Source: Gammaproteobacteria bacterium (GTDB lineage Bacteria > Pseudomonadota > Gammaproteobacteria > Pseudomonadales > Pseudohongiellaceae). From it: a stretch of DNA of 44,156 nucleotides. The stretch lies in assembly GCA_026710425.1 (NCBI GenBank), contig JAPORB010000077.1, forward strand, positions 1-44,156, read 5' to 3'. Numbering within the stretch: position 1 is the stretch's first letter; every line of letters starts with the position of its first letter. The notes below the pieces were generated by a model. The model made no database searches and had not been told where the DNA came from. It saw only the letters and a list, made by a program, of their open reading frames with translations. Positions 9,836 through 16,702 of this stretch are shown in pieces. The translations under genes were made by a program, and so were the position numbers.

Positions 9836-10072
9836 GATCCATAATCTCTAATGGTAGATTACATGGGCTGGTATCAATGTGGTTACAGCCAATTACTGGG
9901 ACATTGTAGATGTTGATCTGGGTACGGGCAATACTCATTTGCTGAATCAGAAGTGAAATCCGGAAGCAGGATCAGACTTGGTTTTGCCTTGACAGCATGC
10001 CAACAATTTTTTGCATAGCTCTGAGCTAAGTTGACAGGACTTTTTGTCTCTGTCTGTGGAGGTATTCATAAT

Positions 10073-10147
10073 ATGGTTGAAATATTCGTTGTAATCCATG
10101 AGTCAGAAATCACCCCTTTTAGAGGGGAGCATTCACTTGAGCTCTGA
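10073..10147 (+). CDS. Possible 24-aa leader peptide
   Basis: An ATG at 10073 is preceded by GGAGGT at 10058-10063 with a 9-nt spacer, and the frame runs 24 codons to TGA at 10145-10147. A CCCCT/AGGGG stem lies inside the last third. The stop codon falls in the loop of the next inverted repeat. The strong ribosome binding site is the main evidence. There is no run of one amino acid that would indicate classic attenuation, so expression is uncertain. Confidence 0.25.
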   Translation: MVEIFVVIHESEITPFRGEHSLEL

Positions 10148-10168
10148 TTAAGTAGCTCAGCCACTGAG
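10138..10168 (+). repeat. Overlapping, mutually exclusive stem-loops
   Basis: TGAGCT (10138-10143) can pair with AGCTCA (10154-10159). CTCAG (10156-10160) can instead pair with CTGAG (10164-10168) around a CCA loop. The two stems share 10156-10159, so only one can form. A further stem, CCCCT (10113-10117) with AGGGG (10123-10127), lies just upstream. No terminator T-run follows. Confidence 0.3.
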
Positions 10169-10185
10169 GATTCTTTCCTACATTT

Positions 10186-10194
10186 TGCTATACT
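10186..10194 (+). promoter_or_regulatory. Candidate extended -10 promoter for the NERD helicase
   Basis: TGC at 10186-10188 is directly followed by TATACT (10189-10194), a good extended -10 element (TGnTATAAT type). No -35 match is present at 17 bp, which such promoters do not require. It would start transcription about 90 bases upstream of the gene. Confidence 0.4.
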
Positions 10195-10278
10195 GCAATC
10201 AGTTAAGATAATTAGATTGGCGCACAGTTGCTGACAGATTTGACCCCTTAATCACAAGCCACAGGCTAAAGCAGAAAT

Positions 10279-10293
10279 GGGAGGCCCCAACTG
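10279..10293 (+). promoter_or_regulatory. Strong ribosome binding site with CTG start codon
   Basis: GGGAGG at 10279-10284 is followed after 6 nt by CTG (10291-10293). No ATG or GTG lies in frame between the upstream stop (TAA at 10267-10269) and the conserved protein body. A single C-for-A or C-for-G difference would give a normal start. Confidence 0.55.
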
Positions 10294-11973
10294 GCCAAAA
10301 TCATTCCATCCAGCCTTTCCCGGTTGTCTCTTGAGAGTTCTCATAAACATGAACTTGCGGCTCTCAAAATACTTGAAAAAGGTCTGCCAAACGATTACAC
10401 GGTATTTCACGGGGTTCACTGGTCAAGAGAGTATGAGTCCTGGACTCATTTTGGCGAGATTGATTTCGTGGTGCTGAATCGCGCCGGAGAAGTGCTCTTT
10501 ATTGAGCAGAAAAATGGTGGACTGGAAGAAACAGACGAGGGGCTGGTAAAGCGGTACGGCTCTGTCGAAAAAAATGTCGCACAACAGCTACACCGATCAA
10601 TTCATAAGGTACAGGACAAGTTCAACTCGCAACATGGCCGGGACCGAAAACTTGCGGTGGACTATCTGATTTACTGTCCTGATTACCGGATAAAAAAACT
10701 GAATGCAGCTGGGTTAAATTGCGAGCGTATAGTTGATGCATCAGCCAAAGATGGTTTGACCGAACGCATACAGTTCCTGCTGGATCGCGGAGAGGGGATG
10801 CATTATGACTGGGGTAAACAGGTCAAGGAGTTTTTTCACCAAACCTTTGATCTGGTGCCCGATATTCATGCATACAAGGGTTCACAGGAAAGACAATTCG
10901 TACGCCAGACTGGTGCACTGTCAGATGTTCTGACCAATCTTGAAATGGAACCGTTTCGGCTTAGGATTTGCGGGGGTGCCGGTACTGGCAAAAGCCTGTT
11001 TGCCAGGCGCTTTCTGCAACGCGAGGTCAATGCCAATCGTAAGGTTCTGCTCACCTGCTTCAATCGACCCTTGGCTGATCGTCTGAAGAACAGTATCGGA
11101 GAGGACGGTGAGGTCAGTAACTTTCACAAATTTTGTGATGACTACCTGCGATCATGCGGGCAACGGCTGGAATACATGACAATGGAAAGCGATCCGGATT
11201 TCTGGCAAAAAGTTTTCGACCGGATTTTAAATAGCCACATCCCCGAGGAGTCCAAATACGATACTCTTATTATTGATGAGGGACAGGACTTTGAAGAGTA
11301 TTGGTTTGAGATCATCCAGCTTTTTCTGCGCAAGGGTGCCAACATTCTCTGGCTAGAGGATGCTGAGCAGAATCTGTATGACAAACCGCCAGTCAGTCTC
11401 GAGGGTTTTGTTACCTACAATAGCAGGATCAATTATCGCTCGCCTGAGTCAATTGTCAGGTTTATCCATGACACATCACCGATTCAGTGCGGGCAAGGTA
11501 ACGATTTGCCCGGCATGGGAGTTGCCGTTCATGCCTATACCGACAGTGATCAGCAACCGAGTATCGTTGGCAAGATCATCCTAAAACTTATGAAGCACCG
11601 AATTTCTCCCGAAGATATTGTTATTCTCACCTGTAAGAGTTCTCAAAGTTCGGTATTCAAAGACCATGTCGGAGTAGGCGGCATTGAATTGCGTCGATTC
11701 ACAGGTGAGTATGATCAGCGAGGTCGCCAGAAGTGGACTAACGGTAAACTGACTTTTGACAGTGTTAATCGGTTCAAGGGACAGGAGGCACCGGTAGTAA
11801 TTCTGGTGGATGTAGACCCGGAAACTACAACTGACAAGCTCACACGCAATGAAAGAGTCCTGTTTTGTGGCATGACACGGGCTACACTGCGGCTTGAACT
11901 TGTCGTAAACAGCACCAATGAGTATAACAGTCGCTTTATAAGCACTAATATGCTCTCATCAATGATTGAGTAG
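10291..11973 (+). CDS. NERD nuclease domain - SF1 (UvrD-like) helicase fusion
   Basis: The N-terminal NERD domain carries a GEIDFVV strand and an IEQKNGG motif, the Asp and Glu-x-Lys of the restriction-endonuclease-like fold. It is followed by an SF1 helicase: Walker A GGAGTGKS near residue 228, Walker B DEGQDFE near 328, a NYRSPE motif, a FKGQEAPV motif and a final GMTRA motif. Total length is 560 aa from the start chosen. I start at CTG 10291 because GGGAGG (10279-10284) sits 6 nt upstream and the resulting first residues Met-Ala-Lys-Ile-Ile-Pro-Ser match the usual start of NERD-helicase proteins. The next in-frame candidate, TTG 10324, lacks a ribosome binding site and gives 549 aa. The protein likely acts on DNA; its role is unproven, but such fusions occur in accessory or defence-like settings. 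Confidence 0.85.
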   Translation: MAKIIPSSLSRLSLESSHKHELAALKILEKGLPNDYTVFHGVHWSREYESWTHFGEIDFVVLNRAGEVLFIEQKNGGLEETDEGLVKRYGSVEKNVAQQLHRSIHKVQDKFNSQHGRDRKLAVDYLIYCPDYRIKKLNAAGLNCERIVDASAKDGLTERIQFLLDRGEGMHYDWGKQVKEFFHQTFDLVPDIHAYKGSQERQFVRQTGALSDVLTNLEMEPFRLRICGGAGTGKSLFARRFLQREVNANRKVLLTCFNRPLADRLKNSIGEDGEVSNFHKFCDDYLRSCGQRLEYMTMESDPDFWQKVFDRILNSHIPEESKYDTLIIDEGQDFEEYWFEIIQLFLRKGANILWLEDAEQNLYDKPPVSLEGFVTYNSRINYRSPESIVRFIHDTSPIQCGQGNDLPGMGVAVHAYTDSDQQPSIVGKIILKLMKHRISPEDIVILTCKSSQSSVFKDHVGVGGIELRRFTGEYDQRGRQKWTNGKLTFDSVNRFKGQEAPVVILVDVDPETTTDKLTRNERVLFCGMTRATLRLELVVNSTNEYNSRFISTNMLSSMIE

Positions 11974-12123
11974 CAAGTTAAACCATGAAGGCGGTATGTG
12001 TCTAGGTGTGCAGAAGTTTTAAAATAGCCTGGAATTTGCAGGATGAGCATCAGACAGCTAATTGTTGAAGACTTCATTTGTTGAGCAGAGAAAAACAGTG
12101 ATGAATCTGACGGTAAAAGCACA

Positions 12124-12756
12124 ATGAAGATCTGGGGTGCCGGCACCGCACGCAGTTTGCGTCCGATCTGGACAGCAGAGGAACTGGGGCTGGTCTATGA
12201 TCTTATACCGATTGGACCGCGAACTGGTGAAACCAGAACATCTGAGTATACGGCAATGAATCCGGCGCAGAAAATTCCTTTGTTGGAGGACAAGGGGATG
12301 CTGCTGTCTGAAAGTGTTGCAATCTGCAGATATCTGATAGAGAACTATGCATCAGACAATCTGATGCCGCCACAGAACACAAGACATCGTGCTATGGAAG
12401 ATCAGTGGTGTTGTTATATTTATGGCGAGATAGACGAAACCAGCCTGTATGTGATGAGACGGCATCAGGATCTGAGTGAGATTTATGGCACTTCGCCGAC
12501 AGTTGTCAGTGCTGCTCAGTCCTATGCCGAACTGCACCTGGGCGTTGTGGCCCGTAAACTGGGTGAAAAGGACTTTTTGATGGGAGAAGAGTTTAGCTTG
12601 CCTGATCTGCTACTGATGACCTGCCTGGACTGGGCGGTAAATTACGGTGTGACTGTGCCAGCCTCGCTACTTGAGTATCATCAGCGCATTGCCCAGCGGC
12701 CTGCTTATGATCGGGCCATGACAATTAACTGCACAAAGAGACTCATGGAAAAATAA
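12124..12756 (+). CDS. Glutathione S-transferase family protein
   Basis: This 210-residue protein begins with a thioredoxin-like GST N-terminal domain. A short beta strand leads to a Ser-Leu-Arg-Pro turn at 11-14, where the catalytic Ser of many bacterial GSTs lies. The cis-Pro region KIPLLED is at about 56-62 and the glutathione-binding LLSESVAIC motif at about 67-75. An all-helical C-terminal domain follows. The likely activity is glutathione conjugation or glutathione-dependent isomerisation of a small electrophile in the cytoplasm; the substrate is unknown. The gene ends 1 bp before the ATG of the CoA-transferase, so the two form a transcription unit. The ribosome binding site is weak. 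Confidence 0.88.
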   Translation: MKIWGAGTARSLRPIWTAEELGLVYDLIPIGPRTGETRTSEYTAMNPAQKIPLLEDKGMLLSESVAICRYLIENYASDNLMPPQNTRHRAMEDQWCCYIYGEIDETSLYVMRRHQDLSEIYGTSPTVVSAAQSYAELHLGVVARKLGEKDFLMGEEFSLPDLLLMTCLDWAVNYGVTVPASLLEYHQRIAQRPAYDRAMTINCTKRLMEK

Positions 12757-12757
12757 C

Positions 12758-13945
12758 ATGGGACCTCTTTCTGGAATTCGTGTACTTGATCTGACGACTA
12801 TGGTGTCCGGCCCGGTGGCCGCCATGATGTTGGCTGATCAGGGTGCCGATGTTATCAAGCTTGAACCTGTCCATGGTGAATAAATGCGCTACTTGGGACA
12901 ACCGCATAATGGGCTGACAGCAACTTTCTATTCCTGCAACCGGAACAAGCGTTCACTGGCGGTGGATCTGAAAAAAGATGCCGGCAGGGAAATACTTTGG
13001 AAACTAATCCCAACCGCCGATGTTCTGCTACAGAACTTCAGGCCTGGAGCCATGGCGCGCATGGGATTTCCGGAAGAAAAGATCAGGGAATCCAATCCGA
13101 ATATTGTCTATGTCTCAATCAGTGGTTTTGGAGAAAAGGGGCCTTATGCAGGCAAGCGTGTTTACGACCCAATTATTCAAGGACTGTCCTGTTCGGCTGA
13201 TATTCAGTCCAACCGCAAGACCGGGTGCCCAGACATGTTTCGCATCATTCTGGCTGACAAGGTTTCTGCCCTAACTGCTGCCCAGGCCGTATCCAGTGCA
13301 TTGTATTATAGGGAGCGTAGTGGTGAGGGTCAGCACATCAGGCTGTCCATGCTTGATGCCACCATCGCCTTTCTATGGCCGGAGGGCATGGCCGGGCTAA
13401 CCTTCGCCGAAAAAGAGGTTGATGTGAAACGTACCTTTTCCTCCATTGATCTGATTTATGACACCAGTGATGGATACATAACAATAAGCGTAATTTCGGA
13501 TAAGGAATGGAAAGGTATCTGTGAGACTCTGGGCAGGCAAGAACTCATTACAGATGAGCGTTTCCAGACGGCACAGGCACGACGGGCAAATGCAGAACTG
13601 CGTCGAGACATCATTGCCGCAGAAGTCGGTAAATGGAACAGTGCAGAATTGCTGGCAAGGCTAGAAGAGAATGACGTACCCTGTGCGCCACTTCTGGATC
13701 GCATGGATTTGCTGGAGCATCCACAGGTTATTGCCAGTGAAACAGTGAAAAGAAAGGTGGTGCCTGGGTTTGGTGAAGTCAGGCAGGCCCAACCCGCTGC
13801 CCATTTTGAACGCTCGCCCAGTGCGATGAATAGGCCAGCTCCGCAAATCGGCGAGCACACATCTGAAGTACTTAAAGAACTTGGCTATGTTGATGAATCA
13901 CTGAACAATCTGGTTAAAAACAAGGTAGTTCGTATAGCTGAGTAG
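12758..13945 (+). pseudogene. Family III CoA-transferase (CaiB/BaiF) interrupted by an in-frame TAA
   Basis: Translation from ATG 12758 gives the family N-terminus ([14 protein letters not shown], then [12 protein letters not shown]). It stops at TAA 12881-12883 (codon 42), where the family continues without a break. The same frame resumes at ATG 12884 and runs 353 codons to 13945 through NRNKRSLAVDL, the NFRPG motif, the SISGFG motif and catalytic Asp at codon 167 in the LADKV segment. Without the stop the protein would be 395 aa, the normal size. The family transfers CoA between carboxylic acids. Either the gene is newly inactivated, or there is a sequencing error (CAA or GAA to TAA), or translation restarts at 12884 behind GGTGA. 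The restarted product would lack the first nucleotide-binding strand and is likely defective. Confidence 0.75.
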
Positions 13946-14165
13946 TTTCATTGTTTCCAGAGTAGTGTCAAGTCAATGGATATTTGTCGCATAGATGGAA
14001 TCATTCATATGCTTTGATTAGCAAGGCAGCCAGTTAAACTGAAGCGTGTTCATCCGTCATTTTTTGATTGACTTAACAGTAGGGTGTGGATGCAAAGTTG
14101 TATCAAACAGTCACAAGATCCTAAAGAAAATCAGAATTATCAATCAAAAGTAGAGTGAAGATATC

Positions 14166-14939
14166 ATGGAAAAAGTCTGCCTGATAATCGGAGCTGGGGC
14201 AGGTATCGGTGGTCATGTTGGCAAGCGGTTTGCCGCCGAAGGATTTCATGTGGCCTTGTGTCGGCGTAGCGACCAAGAAGGTCTGGACCGACTGGTAAGC
14301 GAGATAAAGCAACAGGGAGGCATAGCCAGCGGATATTTACTGAATGTAGTCAAGGAAGATGCCATTGAGAATTGCATCCATGTCATAGAAGCAGAGATCG
14401 GTCCGATTGATGTGGTGTTGTTTAATCTTGGAGCGCAAATCGGCAATAGAAGTTTGGAAGAAACCAGCTATAAGGCTTTTGAACTCGGTTGGCGCATGGC
14501 TACCTTTGCGTTATTTCGGGTTGCTGCGACACTATTCCCGTTAATGACGGAGCGTGGTGGCGGAACCCTGTTGGTGACCTCCGCCACTGCAGCGGTTCGG
14601 GGCAATGCAGGCCAGCATTCGCATGCCGCTGCAATGGGTGGGCGTCGGATGTTATGCCAGAGTCTTAATGCTGAATATGCCTCCAGAGGAATCCATGTTG
14701 TCCATATTCTGATTGATGGTGCAGTCGATGCACCTGACACCCTGGGCAAGATGCTCGGTGCAGATAAATTCCAGGCCTTGCGTGAACAGCGGGGACTGGA
14801 GCATGACGGTTTATTACTGCCTAAAAAAATGGCAGAGACATACTTTCATGTTTCGCAACAGCACCGCTCGGCGTGGACTCATGAGCTTGACTTGAGGTCA
14901 TTTTCTGATCTTGCCTGGTGGAATCATGAACCTAAATAA
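14166..14939 (+). CDS. SDR-fold protein with replaced catalytic Tyr and Lys
   Basis: This 257-residue protein has a Rossmann fold of the short-chain dehydrogenase/reductase family. The GAGAGIG cofactor motif is at 9-15, with Arg33-Arg34 favouring NADP(H). FNLGAQIG at 86-93 corresponds to the NNAG element, and Ser139 in the TSATAA strand is the catalytic serine. The following helix reads GQHSHAAAMGG (149-159), which aligns with the usual GQAAYAAAKAG, so the catalytic Tyr is His153 and Lys is Met157. The protein is therefore either not an ordinary oxidoreductase or has a different mechanism. It lies 220 bp after the CoA-transferase and may belong to the same small catabolic region. Confidence 0.85.
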   Translation: MEKVCLIIGAGAGIGGHVGKRFAAEGFHVALCRRSDQEGLDRLVSEIKQQGGIASGYLLNVVKEDAIENCIHVIEAEIGPIDVVLFNLGAQIGNRSLEETSYKAFELGWRMATFALFRVAATLFPLMTERGGGTLLVTSATAAVRGNAGQHSHAAAMGGRRMLCQSLNAEYASRGIHVVHILIDGAVDAPDTLGKMLGADKFQALREQRGLEHDGLLLPKKMAETYFHVSQQHRSAWTHELDLRSFSDLAWWNHEPK

Positions 14940-15042
14940 CTCCCTAATTTGCATCACACTACAATCAATCGAACAAATTTTTCTATGCAATATTCTGTTG
15001 AAAGTATAAACTTATTATCTGCATTAGAAAGAGGATTACCAA

Positions 15043-15993
15043 ATGCCTGATGAGAAATCAAAAGCACAGAATGTCGGTTTGTCTGTCGCAGATGACCAAG
15101 CAGAAACTCGACTGGTAAAATTAGAGGCCGGGCAGAAGGAAACGACTGCCTTGCAAGCAAAGAATGAAGTTGATAAGGCAGAAATCTGGGCTAGACTGGA
15201 TAAAACTGAAGCAATTCTGAAGATGGACGCAGATGAAACGGCAAGAATCTGGGATAGACTGGATAGAACTGAAGCACTGATGGAAAAGGGTGCATCTGAA
15301 TGGGTCGAAATCAGAGCAACACTGGACAGAACTGAAAAGCTGCTTGAGGCATCTGCTGCCAAGCAGGAGATGGACGCAGATGAAACGTCAAGAATTTGGG
15401 ATAGACTGGATAAAACTGAAGCAATTCTGAAGATGGACGCAGATGAAACGGCAAGAATCTGGGATAGACTGGATAGAATTGAAGCACTGCAGGATAAGAT
15501 TACAGCTGATAGGGAAAAAAATCAGGCCAATTTGGAAAAAAGTATGGCAAAAACTGACGCCAAATTAAAGGAAGCGTCAGAAATATTGGGCGGCATGGGC
15601 AATAACCTAGGCTCAGTGGTTGAGGAATACTACTACAACAGCCTCAAGGAAAGAATGATTCTGGACGGAATTCGCTTCGACTCCATCTTTTGCAATTTCA
15701 AGGGTTTCAAGGAAACCGGGCTTACAGAGGAGTTCGACCTATTATTGTTGAATGGACAGGAACTGTTCGTCATTGAGGTTAAACACAAGGCACATAAAAA
15801 AGATCTGGAGAAGCTGATTAAAAAGAAAGGCCCCAATTTCCGGAAACTGTTCCCTGGTTTAAGCAATCACAGACAGCGATTGGCATTGGCTACTTTTCAT
15901 ATCAATGATGATCTCAAGAATCAAGCGTTGTCACAGGGCGTGACCGTCCTACAGCGCAAGGGCGACGTTATTCAAACGCACAGGCCTAGTTGA
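15043..15993 (+). CDS. Coiled-coil repeat protein with C-terminal PD-(D/E)XK nuclease-like domain
   Basis: The 316-residue protein has a strong ribosome binding site (AGAGGA at 15029-15034). Residues 48-155 consist of 21-residue (three-heptad) repeats of the type IWDRLDKTEAILKMDADETA, forming a long amphipathic coiled coil. One unit is extended to 28 residues. The C-terminal ~130 residues look like a PD-(D/E)XK fold: a GNNLGSVVEEYY helix at 187-198, Asp232 in EEFDLLLLNG, and Glu245-Val-Lys247 in LFVIEVKHKA. This layout recalls the DUF3782 and related families with a coiled coil before a nuclease-like domain. Whether it cuts DNA is unknown. No signal peptide or membrane segment is seen. It stands alone, without an adjacent methylase or helicase. 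Confidence 0.8.
   Translation: MPDEKSKAQNVGLSVADDQAETRLVKLEAGQKETTALQAKNEVDKAEIWARLDKTEAILKMDADETARIWDRLDRTEALMEKGASEWVEIRATLDRTEKLLEASAAKQEMDADETSRIWDRLDKTEAILKMDADETARIWDRLDRIEALQDKITADREKNQANLEKSMAKTDAKLKEASEILGGMGNNLGSVVEEYYYNSLKERMILDGIRFDSIFCNFKGFKETGLTEEFDLLLLNGQELFVIEVKHKAHKKDLEKLIKKKGPNFRKLFPGLSNHRQRLALATFHINDDLKNQALSQGVTVLQRKGDVIQTHRPS
15192..15489 (+). repeat. 88-bp direct repeat inside the coiled-coil gene
   Basis: Bases 15192-15279 and 15402-15489 are identical except for one position (C at 15269, T at 15479), an offset of exactly 210 bp (70 codons). They encode residues 50-79 and 120-149, which differ only at Thr/Ile. A weaker copy begins near 15367. Confidence 0.9.
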
Positions 15994-16702
15994 TTATCAG
16001 TAGTTTCCAGATCTTGGAATTATTTGCTTGACTCTATTACTTAGTGTCCGAATGAAAACTTCAACGCATTGAAAATTCACTAAAATACTGGATTTTCAGT
16101 CAAAGATTTCTAGATTGCCGTCAGATCGCAAGAAAAATATCAATTGTGATTTTTTTATGCCCCCATTTTGAAATTTTCATACTGCGATAATAGAGTTTTA
16201 AATTACAGTAGGTTAAGAGTTTTTACCGGCGGTATTAACTAGGTCTGCAATTTCAATTACTTTCCCGTTTGCTGATGCCTCAAGGTTAAAGCCGTTGGCG
16301 CAGGAATAAATTGTTTAATTGCTTGACCTAGTTACGCTAAAGGAAACGATCTTGAAGTGTTCCTTGCACGGCAGGATGCTTGATAACATTCCGGAATATG
16401 AACTGCAGGTCAATCATAGGATTGAAGAAACAGGTAGCATCAATGTGAATCATCTGTCCGGAATTTTCTAAAACCAGTCTGCTGGAAATTGTCAGGTAAA
16501 TTAAATCAGCGAGGGATAAAAGCTCCCGATGCGGTAGATGAAACAATATATGATTCACAGCATTATTGATTCTCCACCTGAAACATCAGACCAGTATGTT
16601 ATAAACCATAATAATTGTGCCTTATTAAATTACTCACAGATTCTTCAAATAAGATTTCCACTACTAATCATACTGATAAATTAATTATAGGATATTGCAA
16701 CC
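15994..16702. other. AT-rich intergenic region
   Basis: This 709-bp stretch has no recognised gene except the doubtful small reading frame at 16337-16558. TTGACT and TTGACC hexamers occur near 16029 and 16324 without a good -10. Several T-runs are present, but no convincing terminator hairpin was found. Confidence 0.5.
16337..16558 (-). CDS. Doubtful small ORF or gene remnant
   Basis: A 73-codon minus-strand frame begins at GTG and reads as a coherent mix of helical and hydrophobic residues (LSLADLIYLTISSRLVLENS in the middle), with a further open stretch upstream to about 16586. A GGTGGAG sequence followed by ATG lies just upstream but out of frame. That may mean a frameshifted remnant of a real gene. 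No family is recognised. Confidence 0.25.
   Translation of the reverse strand: MNHILFHLPHRELLSLADLIYLTISSRLVLENSGQMIHIDATCFFNPMIDLQFIFRNVIKHPAVQGTLQDRFL

Larger units (their letters stand above)
9836..10290. other. Intergenic region upstream of the NERD helicase
   Basis: This 455-bp region contains two TTGACA hexamers (9989-9994, 10031-10036), a short leader-like ORF with a strong ribosome binding site, three potential stem-loops and an extended -10 promoter, described separately. No full gene was found. Confidence 0.5.

Noticed and set aside
10291-15993. A compact defence island joining the NERD-helicase and the coiled-coil nuclease-like protein
   Set aside because: They are separated by three metabolic genes and share no partner or methylase, so a joint system is not supported.
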